From Myxococcus terminator_A (lineage in GTDB: Bacteria > Myxococcota > Myxococcia > Myxococcales > Myxococcaceae): a stretch of 64,000 bases of DNA. Where the stretch lies: NCBI GenBank assembly GCA_049194865.1, contig JBLZWL010000096.1, forward strand, positions 62,001-126,000. Direction: 5' to 3'. The notes under the pieces are model-generated. The model did no database searches. It had not been told where the DNA came from and saw only the letters and a program-made list of their open reading frames with translations. Shown here piece by piece: positions 24,841-33,596 of the stretch. Each line of letters starts with the position of its first letter. The stretch's first letter is position 1. The position numbers and the translations under genes are program-made.

Positions 24841-27362
24841 GGCTCCACCGGCGTCTGCTGGATGCGCCAGATTTCTTCCGCGTACTGCTTGATGGTGCGG
24901 TCCGAGGAGAAGATGCCGGCGCGCGCCACGTTGATGACGCACTTGCGCGTCCAGTTCTCGGTGTCCTGGTAGACGCGGACGACCTCGTCCTGCTTCGCCG
25001 CGTAGGCCGCGAAGTCCGCCAGCACCAGGTAGCGGTCCTCTTCCAGCAGGCTGTCCACCAGCGGCTTGTAGAGGGCGCGGTCCTCCGGAGAGAAGAAGCC
25101 GGTGGAGATGAGGTCCAGCGCCTCGCGCAGCTCCTGGTTCTTCTCGTACTCGTCGCGCGGCCGGTAGCCGGCGCGCTTGCGGGCAATCACCTCGTCGGCG
25201 GTGAGGCCGAAGAGGAAGAAGTTCTCGTCGCCCACCGCCTCGCGAATCTCCACGTTGGCGCCGTCCAGCGTGCCCAGCGTCAGCGCGCCGTTGAGCATCA
25301 GCTTCATGTTGCCCGTGCCGGAGGCCTCCATGCCCGCCGTGGAGATCTGCTCGGACACGTCCGCCGCGGGGATGATGCGCTCGGCCAGGCTCACCCGGTA
25401 GTTGGGGGCGAAGACGACTTGCAGCCCCGTCGTCCCCGCGTCGCTGTTGACGACTTCGGCGATGCCGTTGATGAGCCGGATGGTCAGCTTCGCCAGGTGG
25501 TAGCCCGGCGCCGCCTTGGCGCCGAAGAGGAACGCGCGCGGGTGGATGATGGTGCTCGGGTCCCTGCGCGCCCGCATCCACAGCGCGACGATGTGCACCG
25601 CGTCCAGCAGCTGGCGCTTGTACTCGTGCAGGCGCTTTATCTGCACATCGAAGATGGCGTCCGGGTTGAGCCGCACCGAGCGGATGTCCCGGATGTGGTT
25701 GGACAAGTCCTCCTTGTTGGCGCGCTTCACCTCGCGGAACGCCTTGCGGAAGACGGGGTCCTCCGCGTGCGGCTCCAGCTCGCGCAGCTTGTCCAGGTTG
25801 GTCGCCCAGCCCTCGCCGATGCGGGACGTAATCAGCTGGGACAGGCGCGGGTTGCACCACGCCAGCCACCGGCGCGGCGTCACGCCGTTGGTCTTGTTGT
25901 TGAAGCGCTCCGGATACATGGACGCGAAGTCCGGCAGCACGTCCCGGCGCAGCAGGTCCGTGTGCAGCGCGGCCACGCCGTTGATGCTGTGGCTGCCCAC
26001 CACCGCCAGGTGGGCCATGCGAATCTTCTTCTCCGGGCCCTCCTCCACCAGGCTCATCCGCTTCAGCTTCTCCTGGTCATAGGGGTAGCGAATCTGCACC
26101 TGGCGCAGGAAGCGCTGGTTGATTTCGTAGATGAGCTCCAGGTGCCGGGGCAGCAGCCGCTCGAACAGCGTCGCGGGCCACTTCTCCATCGCCTCCGCCA
26201 GCAGCGTGTGGTTGGTGTAGCCGAACACCGCCTGCGTAATCGACCACGCCTCTTCCCAGCCCAGCCGCTTCTCGTCCACCAGCACGCGCATCAGCTCCGC
26301 CACGCCGATGGCCGGGTGCGTGTCGTTGAGCTGGATGGCCGCCTTCTTGGGGAAGTCCCTGAAGTCCGTGTGGTTCTTCAGGTAGCGCCGGACGATGTCG
26401 GCGATGGAGCACGCGACGAAGAAGTACTGCTGCTTGAGGCGCAGCTCCTTGCCCGCCTGGAACGCGTCGTTCGGATAGAGGACCTTGGAGATGACCTCCG
26501 AGTCGTTCTTCTCCACGACGGAGCGCTCGTAGTCGCCCGCGTTGAAGAGCAGCAGGTCGAACTCCTCGGACGCGCGCGCCTGCCACAGCCGCAGGGTGTT
26601 GACGGTGTCATTGTGGTAGCCCGCAATCGGTGTGTCGTAGGGGACGCCCACCACCGTCTTGCCGCCCACCCAGCGCGCCACGGGCTTGCCGTCCGGGCCC
26701 TGGTGGTGCTCCACGCGCCCGAAGAAGCGCACCGGCACCGCCTTCTCCGGCCGGACGATCTCCCACGGGTTGCCGAACTTGAGCCACTCGTCGGCGCGCT
26801 CCACCTGGTAGCCGTCGACGATGTCCTGCGTGAAGATGCCGAACTCGTAGCGGATGCCGTACCCCATGCCGGGGTAGCCGAGCGTCGCCAGCGAATCCAG
26901 GAAGCACGCCGCCAGCCGCCCCAGGCCGCCGTTGCCCAGGCCCGCGTCAGGCTCCATCTCCAGGAGGTTGGTGAGGTCCACCCCCACCTCGCGCATGGCC
27001 TCGGACGCGGCGTCGTGCATGCCCAGGCTCAGCAGGTTGTTTCCCAGCGCCCGCCCCAGCAGGTACTCCGCGGACAGGTAGTAGGCGCGCTTGACGTCCT
27101 TCTCGTAGTACGTGCGCGCGGTGCGGACCCAGCGGTCCGCCAGCCTGTCGCGCACCGCGAGGGACAGCGCCATGAAGCGGTCATGCGCGGTGGAGGTCTC
27201 GTAGTTCTTCCCGCGCGAGTAGCGCACGTGGTCCAGGAAGGAGCGGCGCATGGACGTCGCGTCGCGCCCGGTACGACCGCTGTCGTCGTTCGAGGTCGAC
27301 GCCGAGGGACGGGGCTGCGGAGAAGCAGAGGCGGGAGAGGCCATGTCGCGAGAGGTCTCCAT
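24837..27362 (-). CDS. glgP: Glycogen/starch phosphorylase
   Basis: PLP-dependent enzyme of 841 residues, the normal length, which releases glucose-1-phosphate from alpha-1,4-glucans. Family blocks include YYLSAEYLLGRALGNNL, AACFLDSLATLGYPGMGYGIRYEFG, QLNDTHPAIGVAELMR, MAHLAVVGSHSINGVAALH and, at the PLP Lys, EASGTGNMKLMLNG. The first ATG at 27362 has no clear ribosome site; ATG 27344 (residue 7, MASPAS) follows a GGAGA at longer spacing and is an equal candidate. The N-terminal ~38 residues are a variable, Ser-rich extension. It is the first gene of a two-gene unit with the SnoaL-like gene and is divergent from the TIGR02265 gene. Confidence 0.96.
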   Translation of the reverse strand: METSRDMASPASASPQPRPSASTSNDDSGRTGRDATSMRRSFLDHVRYSRGKNYETSTAHDRFMALSLAVRDRLADRWVRTARTYYEKDVKRAYYLSAEYLLGRALGNNLLSLGMHDAASEAMREVGVDLTNLLEMEPDAGLGNGGLGRLAACFLDSLATLGYPGMGYGIRYEFGIFTQDIVDGYQVERADEWLKFGNPWEIVRPEKAVPVRFFGRVEHHQGPDGKPVARWVGGKTVVGVPYDTPIAGYHNDTVNTLRLWQARASEEFDLLLFNAGDYERSVVEKNDSEVISKVLYPNDAFQAGKELRLKQQYFFVACSIADIVRRYLKNHTDFRDFPKKAAIQLNDTHPAIGVAELMRVLVDEKRLGWEEAWSITQAVFGYTNHTLLAEAMEKWPATLFERLLPRHLELIYEINQRFLRQVQIRYPYDQEKLKRMSLVEEGPEKKIRMAHLAVVGSHSINGVAALHTDLLRRDVLPDFASMYPERFNNKTNGVTPRRWLAWCNPRLSQLITSRIGEGWATNLDKLRELEPHAEDPVFRKAFREVKRANKEDLSNHIRDIRSVRLNPDAIFDVQIKRLHEYKRQLLDAVHIVALWMRARRDPSTIIHPRAFLFGAKAAPGYHLAKLTIRLINGIAEVVNSDAGTTGLQVVFAPNYRVSLAERIIPAADVSEQISTAGMEASGTGNMKLMLNGALTLGTLDGANVEIREAVGDENFFLFGLTADEVIARKRAGYRPRDEYEKNQELREALDLISTGFFSPEDRALYKPLVDSLLEEDRYLVLADFAAYAAKQDEVVRVYQDTENWTRKCVINVARAGIFSSDRTIKQYAEEIWRIQQTPVEP

Positions 27363-27569
27363 CCGGGTGTGACTTCGGGTGGGAAGGGTGATGCGGGGTG
27401 TCAGGGTATCGCAGCCTTGGCGGACCTCGCATGGGAAAGCGCGGAGCCAGGAAGGGGGTGGATGCTCCCTGGCAAGGACCTGGGACGTCCAGGAGCGATG
27501 CGGGACGTGTGTCCATCCGCCCGCTTTCCCACAGCGCGCGCGTGGAACGGGCGCCCTTGAGCGGCCGGT

Positions 27570-27585
27570 TTGATGTAGAAATCAA
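27570..27585 (+). promoter_or_regulatory. A+T-rich dyad in the ribosome-site position of the TIGR02265 gene
   Basis: TTGAT (27570-27574)/ATCAA (27581-27585) separated by GTAGAA, ending 5 bases before ATG 27591. No purine-rich Shine-Dalgarno is present here. The arms are close to those of the dyads at 17943-17959 and 24199-24214. Confidence 0.3.
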
Positions 27586-27590
27586 CGCTC

Positions 27591-28181
27591 ATGGCCTTCC
27601 CGAAGAATGACTTGGACCAGCGGCTCGCGCTGGTGCGGCCCGAAGACACGGTCCGCGGCCTCATCTTCAACGCGGTGCTGACGCTCGCGGAGAGGCAGCT
27701 GGGTCCGGACACGGCCGCCCGGCTGCGGGAGCCGCTCTTCAAGCGCTCCCCGGTGGACTTCTTCTCGTACTCCGCCGTGGACGCCATCCGGTTGCTGTAC
27801 GCCACGTCGGAGGCGCTCGAGAAGGCGGGGCGCTTCAGCACCCAGGAGGACGCGGTGCGCGCGTGTGGTGCCGCCGCGGTGACGGGCTTCTTCTCCTCCA
27901 CGGTGGGCCAGACGCTGACGCGGCTGATTGGCAAGGGCGACCCCAAGCGCCTCTTGTCCAACGCGCCCACCGCGTACTCCACGCTGGTGAGCTACGGGCG
28001 CCGGGACTACACCGTGGTGACGGAGCGCCACGTGCGCCTGTCCTTCCACGGCGACATGCAGCCGGTGCAGTTCCACGAGGGCGTGCTCCAGGAGGCCCTG
28101 AAGGCCATCCAGTGCAAGGGCACCGTGGTGGGCACGCCGCACGGCTACTTCGCGGCGGACTACGACATCGTCTGGGAGTAG
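27591..28181 (+). CDS. TIGR02265/DUF2378 family protein (Myxococcaceae-restricted)
   Basis: Cytosolic protein of 196 residues with no signal peptide or membrane helix. It shows the usual pattern of this myxobacterial paralogue family: an N-terminal NDLDQRLALVRPEDTVRGLIFNAVL, a middle RLLYATSEALE, and the C-terminal DYTVVTERHVRLSFHGD and AADYDIVWE. The biochemical function is unknown. In the family it is present in many copies per genome and is sometimes fused to signalling domains, so a regulatory role is possible. It is convergent with the M23 peptidase gene, 31 bases away. Confidence 0.85.
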   Translation: MAFPKNDLDQRLALVRPEDTVRGLIFNAVLTLAERQLGPDTAARLREPLFKRSPVDFFSYSAVDAIRLLYATSEALEKAGRFSTQEDAVRACGAAAVTGFFSSTVGQTLTRLIGKGDPKRLLSNAPTAYSTLVSYGRRDYTVVTERHVRLSFHGDMQPVQFHEGVLQEALKAIQCKGTVVGTPHGYFAADYDIVWE

Positions 28182-28212
28182 TCCGCCGTGCCTGCCCTGC
28201 CTCGAAGAAGGC

Positions 28213-29394
28213 TCAGGGCGCCGCGGGGGCCTGCCCGGCGACGGCGGCCACGGACACGGCCTCCATCTGTCCGGCCAGGTCCTGCGCCTTGGCGAGGAAG
28301 TCCGGCAGGAGCGTCTTGGGCAGCGGGTCCGCGCGGGGGAACTGCTGGTTGAGCGGGTTGGTGTACCCGCCGCCGCGCTTCATGCCGAAGTGCAGGTGTG
28401 GCCCCGTGGAGCGGCCGGTGTTGCCCGAGTAGGCGATGACCTGCTTCTGGCTGACCCGGGCGCCCGCGCGCACGCCCTCGCCCAGCTTCGACAGGTGCAT
28501 GTACTGCGTCTCGAAGCCGTTGGCGTGGCGCAACACCACCATGTTGCCGGCCGCGCCGGCCCAGCCCGCCTGCGTCACGGTGCCGTCCGCCACGGCCCAC
28601 ACGGGCGTGCCGATGGGCGTGCCGTAGTCCACGCCGTTGTGGTTCTTCAGGTACTGGAGCACCGGGTGGAAGCGCGAGCCGAACTTGCTGGTGACGTGCG
28701 CGTACTTCAGCGGGCTCTTGAGGAAGGTCTTCTTCGCGCTGGCGCCGTCCGACTGGAAGTAGTTGGGCTGCCCGTCCGGGAGGACGTAGCGGTAGACCTT
28801 CTTGGGGCCCACGAGGCCTCCCTGGTACTGGGCGGCGAGCACCTCGCCGTAGCGCAGCACGCGGCCCTTGGAGACGAACTTCTCCACCAGGGCCCGGGCG
28901 GTGTCGCCCTTGCGCACGTCGCGGTAGAAGTCGATGTCCCAGGCGAACACGTCCGCCAGCACCATGCCGATGGCCGGGTCCTCGCCCGCGTCCACCGCCG
29001 CCTCGTAGAGCGACGTCTGGATTTCGAGCGAGACGACGGACACCTGCTTCTCCACTTCAATGGAGCGCTTGCTGCCCACGTACTTCTCGCCGTCGCGGCG
29101 CACCTGCCACTCGTCGACCAGGCTCTGGCGGTAGTCGAAGAAGTCCAGCTCGCCGTCGCGCAGGACGATGCGGAGCTGGTCCCCCACGCGGGACTTGCGG
29201 AAGTCGAACACGCCTTCCAGTGCGGAGATGACCGCTGTCACCTGGGCGTCGGGTAGCTGGGCCTCATGCAGCGCGCCCGCCAACGTCTGGCGCGGTTCAA
29301 TCCGGCGGTTCTTGATGTCGTACCGGACGGCGGCCTCCGAGGAGGAGGACACAGTCAGCAGGGCGGCCAGGGCGAGGAGGGGGGCAAGTCGCAT
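28213..29394 (-). CDS. Secreted M23 family metallopeptidase (LytM-type murein endopeptidase)
   Basis: Exported peptidoglycan endopeptidase of 393 residues. ATG 29394 opens a signal peptide (RLAPLLALAALLTVSSSSEA). The N-terminal half carries a regulatory region like that of Gram-negative M23 proteins (RVGDQLRIVLRDGELDFFDYRQS). The catalytic LytM domain has HNGVDYGTPIGTPVWAVADG (zinc His and Asp), FETQYMHLSKL and HLHFGMKRGGG, so all zinc ligands are present and it should be active. The C-terminal ~40 residues are Ala/Pro/Val-rich. It probably cleaves peptide cross-links in the periplasm during growth. Confidence 0.9.
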   Translation of the reverse strand: MRLAPLLALAALLTVSSSSEAAVRYDIKNRRIEPRQTLAGALHEAQLPDAQVTAVISALEGVFDFRKSRVGDQLRIVLRDGELDFFDYRQSLVDEWQVRRDGEKYVGSKRSIEVEKQVSVVSLEIQTSLYEAAVDAGEDPAIGMVLADVFAWDIDFYRDVRKGDTARALVEKFVSKGRVLRYGEVLAAQYQGGLVGPKKVYRYVLPDGQPNYFQSDGASAKKTFLKSPLKYAHVTSKFGSRFHPVLQYLKNHNGVDYGTPIGTPVWAVADGTVTQAGWAGAAGNMVVLRHANGFETQYMHLSKLGEGVRAGARVSQKQVIAYSGNTGRSTGPHLHFGMKRGGGYTNPLNQQFPRADPLPKTLLPDFLAKAQDLAGQMEAVSVAAVAGQAPAAP

Positions 29395-29490
29395 GGGGCG
29401 GGGAGCGAGTGTAGTGGACACCCGTGCCCCTGCCCAACTGGCGGCTCTGGTTTTTCCCGTGCCTGCCTGCCCGGCTGCTTCGCTCCGTCG

Positions 29491-32400
29491 TCAGCTCCGG
29501 CGTCGGCGGCGGGCCGTGAGCAGCAGCGCGCCGAGCAGTCCCAACGGCCACGCGAGGCCCGTGCCTCCGCCCCCGATGCTCGTGCAGCCGGTGTCCTGCC
29601 CCGGGCGCTCGGGCGGCTGGAGCACGCGGCCGGAGTCGTGCCCCGCGTCCGGCCCCGCGTCGGGTTCGGGCTCGGGGTCCGGCCCCGCGTCGGGTTCAGG
29701 CTCGGGGTCCGGTCCCGCGTCGACGACGACGGGCCGTGGCCGGATGATGACCTTCACCACCGCGGAGTCGGAGAAGTCCGCGTCGCTGACGGTCAGCTCG
29801 AACGTCAGCTCCGTGTCCAGCGCCACGGTGGGCGCCGTGAAGTCCGGCTGCGCGGTGTCGGCGCCGAGCAGCGTCACCGGAGGCCCCGAGCGCTGCGCCC
29901 ACGAGAATGTCAGCGTGTCGCCGTTCGGGTCGGTGCTCCCCGAGCCCTCCAGCGTCACCGGGTCCCCACTGAAGACGGTCTGCTCGCCCCCGACGAGCGC
30001 CTTCGGATGGCAGGTGCCGACGTCCTCGGCGAGCTTCAGGAAGGGCGGCTGGGTGGCCCCCTGGACGGTGATGTTGTCGACTTCCCAGCCGTGGGCCGAG
30101 AGCGCCACGGCCGAGCCCAGCCGGAAGCGCAGCTTCACCGTGGTGCCCTGGAGCTTCGTGCCGAAGTCCAGCGTGACGGTGTTGGTGTTGGGCCAGGAGG
30201 GGTTCCTCGCCACATACGCCAGCCTGCCGCCCAGGTTGTTGCCGGTCTGTGTGTCGAGCGTTCCCGAGTAGGCCACGGTGACCAGCTCGCGAACGTCCCT
30301 CCACTCCATATCGGTGCTCCGGCGGAACTCGATGACCCCGCCGTTCCAGTAGCGGACCACGCCGGTGTGCTCGTTGATGCGGTAGGCGAAGGAGTGGCGG
30401 TGCTCGAAGGTCAGGCTGAGCCGCCCACCCGAGGGGACCTCGAGCGCGGGCGTCTCCAGCGCCGTGTCCGCGAAGTCGTAGGCATCCTGCGCGAACCAGA
30501 GGCGCTCCCCTTGAACGCGCGGCGAGTCCTGGATGCGCCAGGCCTGGTCCGCTCCGCCCTCCAGCACCTGGGCGTTCCAGACCGTCCTGTGGCCTTCGAC
30601 CTTGTCCGTCACGGAGGGGGCCAGGTCGTAGTTGAGCTGGGCGGTGCGCTGCTCCGTGCTGGAGGGCTGGCACGAGGTGGGGATGTCGAGGACGACGTCG
30701 TAGAGCGCGGTGCGGGCCCCCACCAGGGACGCGGCGAGCTCCACGGGAATCAGCACCTCCTTGCTGGAGAACGGCTCCACGACGTCCACGAAGACGGTGC
30801 CTCCCCCGGGGAACAACAAGGCGGGCTCGTTGCTGGAGGCGCTCACGCTCGCGCCCGTCGCGGCGGCCGGGCCGTGATTGACGAGCTTGACCACGATGTC
30901 ACCCACCTCCGCGGCATCGAGCACCCCGTCGTCCTTGTCACACGAGCGCCTGCCCTCACGAAGCTGGACGCTCTCCACCCGCAGGTCGGATTGGACGTCC
31001 TGGGCCTCCACGAGCTCGCTGAAGCTCACGGAGTCACGAGGAGGCGCCACCGCGCAGCTCCCAGCGCCGCGCTGGGCGAAGGCCTGGGCCAGGAGGAGCA
31101 TGTCCTCCAGGTCCTCGGTCGCCACGGCCATGAGCAGCGCGTCCCGTTGCTCCGTGAAGGTGGCGTCCATGGGCGCCGCCTCCATGCCGGCGACGACGTA
31201 GCGGGCCATGCGGCGCTGGGCCTCGGCGAACGAGGGGATGCGCGGCGAGGCGCCTCGGCTCTCCTGGAGCAGGGCCAGGTAGCCGTCAAAGAGCATGCTG
31301 GCCCAGACCTCTCCGGCGTTGTGCATCTCGGAGTTCTCCACCCCATTGGCGCGCACCGGGTGGGTGTCGGGCAGGGGGAAGTCATCGGCGATGTGCCGGA
31401 ACCGGAGCGCGTTTTTCGTCGCCGTCCGTGAGTACGGGACGCGGCGGACGCCGAAGTAGGGGCTCTGCCCCTGGGCCTGGGCCGCATAGCCGCCGACCGC
31501 ATACGTGCCGTCGAGGTCATCTTCCTCGCGGACCATCAGCTGGAGGGCCGTGAAGTCGCTCCAGCCTTCACTCATGGCGTCGCATTGCGCCGTCACACAA
31601 TCCGCCAGCCGATGGAACAGCACGTGCCCCCACTCGTGGGCCACGATGGTGTTGTCGAGCGTGCCATCCCGCTCGATGCTGGCGACGCGCCGCATGTCAC
31701 CGCGCAGCGCGCCCTGGGCGAGCCGTGCCTTGAGTGCCTGGCCCTCCGCGTGGGAGAGCGACAGCACGGGGAGCGTGGGATTGGGCGCCGGGTCCCCTTC
31801 GTAGAGGGTGGGCGCGGGGGCCCCTGGGATGTGATTGATGACGATGAGGCCCGCCGCGTGGGCCAGCTCCGCGTGGAGGGCCTTGCGCTCGTCCGTGCAG
31901 GTGCCTCGCTGGACCACGAGGATGGCGCCCTCGGCGTTGCCGTTCACCAGCGGCTGACAGCCGTCCTCCTTCGGCGCCTGGCCGTCATCCGCGAGGACGA
32001 GGAGCGCCTCCTGGGTGAAGTCGCGCGCGCCGAACGTCGCCTTGCCGGTGGAGTAGGAGGTGCCGTCGACGGTGAACGAGCGGACCTCGGGCGTCTCCCA
32101 GAGATAGAACTCCAGCCGGGGAGGGAGGCTGTCCGGAGGCACGTAGGCGAAGGCGTTGTTGCGTGCCCTGGCATCCGGCCCCTGGTTCTGGGCCTCGGCC
32201 CGCAGGGCGTCTCCTTCATATCCGCCGCGCCCCAGGTTGTTGTCCTGGGCGTTGCCCGCGAGCTCATTGAAGCCGGCGCGGTAGTAATAGTCGTGCAGCC
32301 AGTTGGTGGTGTAGAAGAGCTGGACCACCGCCGCGGCTGTCTGTGATTGAGAGGCCAGGGGCTGGAGGTCGGGGTCGTACTGATAGGGGAAGTCTCGCGT

Positions 32401-33549
32401 GCCGGCTGGGAGGAGCGCCTGGACGTCGTTCCCCGCGGGCCCCTGGGAGTAGCCGTCCGGACTGTAGTGGTCGGCATAGGCCCAGACATTGTTGCCCCGG
32501 GCCTGCGTCGCGTTCGCCGGCAGCCACGGATCCACCGTCAACGAGGGGGCGGGGTGGACCAGTCCGTCCACGAAGACCTGGCTCGGAGAGGTGAAGCCGG
32601 GCTCCTGCCCGTCCGGCAGGCCCGTGGGATGGGGAGAGTAGTCGCTCTGTGGACTGTCCAGCGGGACACCCTGGGAATCCGCCCAGACGCGGTACGAAAA
32701 CACGTCATGTGAGATGCGATTGCGGCGATGGAGCACGCGGCCATCTTCCGTGTGCAGGAGATAGCCATACCCTTGCGGGTGTTCATCACCCGGACGTTCG
32801 GAGAGCAGCTCCACCGAGTGCGCCGGGAGCAGCTGCCCGCTGACGGGAAGGTACACCTGGCGGACCTGGGCCGGAGTCACCAGCGAGACTCCAGCGCCCT
32901 TGTTCACGTTGGCGGGCACGAAGTCGAAGAGCGCCGCACCCGCCCGGGTGTGGTTCCGCTCGCGGACCTCGCCCGCCAGGGATTGGCCAGACAGGTCTTC
33001 CAGGGCGCGCAGCACCGCCTCGCCGGGAGACTGGCGGAGCCGGGAGAGCGCCTGGGTGTCATCGGCCCGTTGCAGGGCGCGCTCCACTCCGCGACTCAGG
33101 TGGCCGGTGAGGCCCACGAGCCCCAGGTCCCGGGTCATGAGCACCTTCAGCTCATTGCGCACCACCTCCAGGCCCGCGACGCGCTGCCTGAAGAACACGA
33201 TGAACCCACCGCGCTCCAGCTCGTGCACGCGATGGACATACGCCGCGCGCAGGTCGGCCGGGGACAATCCATACAGCGACGCCTGCTGTTCGAGGTACCT
33301 TCGCGCGGCCTCCTCGGGGGTGTCATGGGGGGAGCGCGAGCGCGACGGAGCGCGCTCGGCCCACACCATCGTCGGGGTGCCTCCCTTCACGTCGCGGGAG
33401 ACGACCGCGACGGAAGGGGACGGCGTGGTGCTCCCGACCTGCTCACGCGCGTCGGGAGCAGCTCCCGGGGGGACCTCCACCGCGCACCCCGCGCCTATCG
33501 CCAGGGCACACACCACGATGGAGACACTGCTCAGAAGACTCTTGCCCAC
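29491..33549 (-). CDS. Fungalysin-type M36 metalloprotease with PA domain and MYXO-CTERM anchor
   Basis: Secreted protease of 1352 residues. Signal peptide, then an FTP-like propeptide (~60-200: EEAARRYLEQQASLYGLS, FIVFFRQRVAGLEVVRNELKV), then a catalytic M36 domain with a protease-associated insert (ILVVQRGTCTDERKALHAE). The zinc motif HEWGHVLFH lies near residue 635, and the third ligand Glu is in DAMSEGWSDFTALQ. The C-terminal half has beta-rich domains resembling proprotein P/MAM-like modules and a PKD-like domain (SGSTDPNGDTLTFSWAQRSG). A repeated PEPDAGPD linker and a MYXO-CTERM tail (GCTSIGGGG, hydrophobic helix, RRRRR) follow. In this family the Cys is the site of processing and surface anchoring. 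Confidence 0.9.
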   Translation of the reverse strand: MGKSLLSSVSIVVCALAIGAGCAVEVPPGAAPDAREQVGSTTPSPSVAVVSRDVKGGTPTMVWAERAPSRSRSPHDTPEEAARRYLEQQASLYGLSPADLRAAYVHRVHELERGGFIVFFRQRVAGLEVVRNELKVLMTRDLGLVGLTGHLSRGVERALQRADDTQALSRLRQSPGEAVLRALEDLSGQSLAGEVRERNHTRAGAALFDFVPANVNKGAGVSLVTPAQVRQVYLPVSGQLLPAHSVELLSERPGDEHPQGYGYLLHTEDGRVLHRRNRISHDVFSYRVWADSQGVPLDSPQSDYSPHPTGLPDGQEPGFTSPSQVFVDGLVHPAPSLTVDPWLPANATQARGNNVWAYADHYSPDGYSQGPAGNDVQALLPAGTRDFPYQYDPDLQPLASQSQTAAAVVQLFYTTNWLHDYYYRAGFNELAGNAQDNNLGRGGYEGDALRAEAQNQGPDARARNNAFAYVPPDSLPPRLEFYLWETPEVRSFTVDGTSYSTGKATFGARDFTQEALLVLADDGQAPKEDGCQPLVNGNAEGAILVVQRGTCTDERKALHAELAHAAGLIVINHIPGAPAPTLYEGDPAPNPTLPVLSLSHAEGQALKARLAQGALRGDMRRVASIERDGTLDNTIVAHEWGHVLFHRLADCVTAQCDAMSEGWSDFTALQLMVREEDDLDGTYAVGGYAAQAQGQSPYFGVRRVPYSRTATKNALRFRHIADDFPLPDTHPVRANGVENSEMHNAGEVWASMLFDGYLALLQESRGASPRIPSFAEAQRRMARYVVAGMEAAPMDATFTEQRDALLMAVATEDLEDMLLLAQAFAQRGAGSCAVAPPRDSVSFSELVEAQDVQSDLRVESVQLREGRRSCDKDDGVLDAAEVGDIVVKLVNHGPAAATGASVSASSNEPALLFPGGGTVFVDVVEPFSSKEVLIPVELAASLVGARTALYDVVLDIPTSCQPSSTEQRTAQLNYDLAPSVTDKVEGHRTVWNAQVLEGGADQAWRIQDSPRVQGERLWFAQDAYDFADTALETPALEVPSGGRLSLTFEHRHSFAYRINEHTGVVRYWNGGVIEFRRSTDMEWRDVRELVTVAYSGTLDTQTGNNLGGRLAYVARNPSWPNTNTVTLDFGTKLQGTTVKLRFRLGSAVALSAHGWEVDNITVQGATQPPFLKLAEDVGTCHPKALVGGEQTVFSGDPVTLEGSGSTDPNGDTLTFSWAQRSGPPVTLLGADTAQPDFTAPTVALDTELTFELTVSDADFSDSAVVKVIIRPRPVVVDAGPDPEPEPDAGPDPEPEPDAGPDAGHDSGRVLQPPERPGQDTGCTSIGGGGTGLAWPLGLLGALLLTARRRRRS

Positions 33550-33596
33550 TTGACCCCCACGGGTTCACTGCCTTCCCTTGACGGGAACTCCAGACC

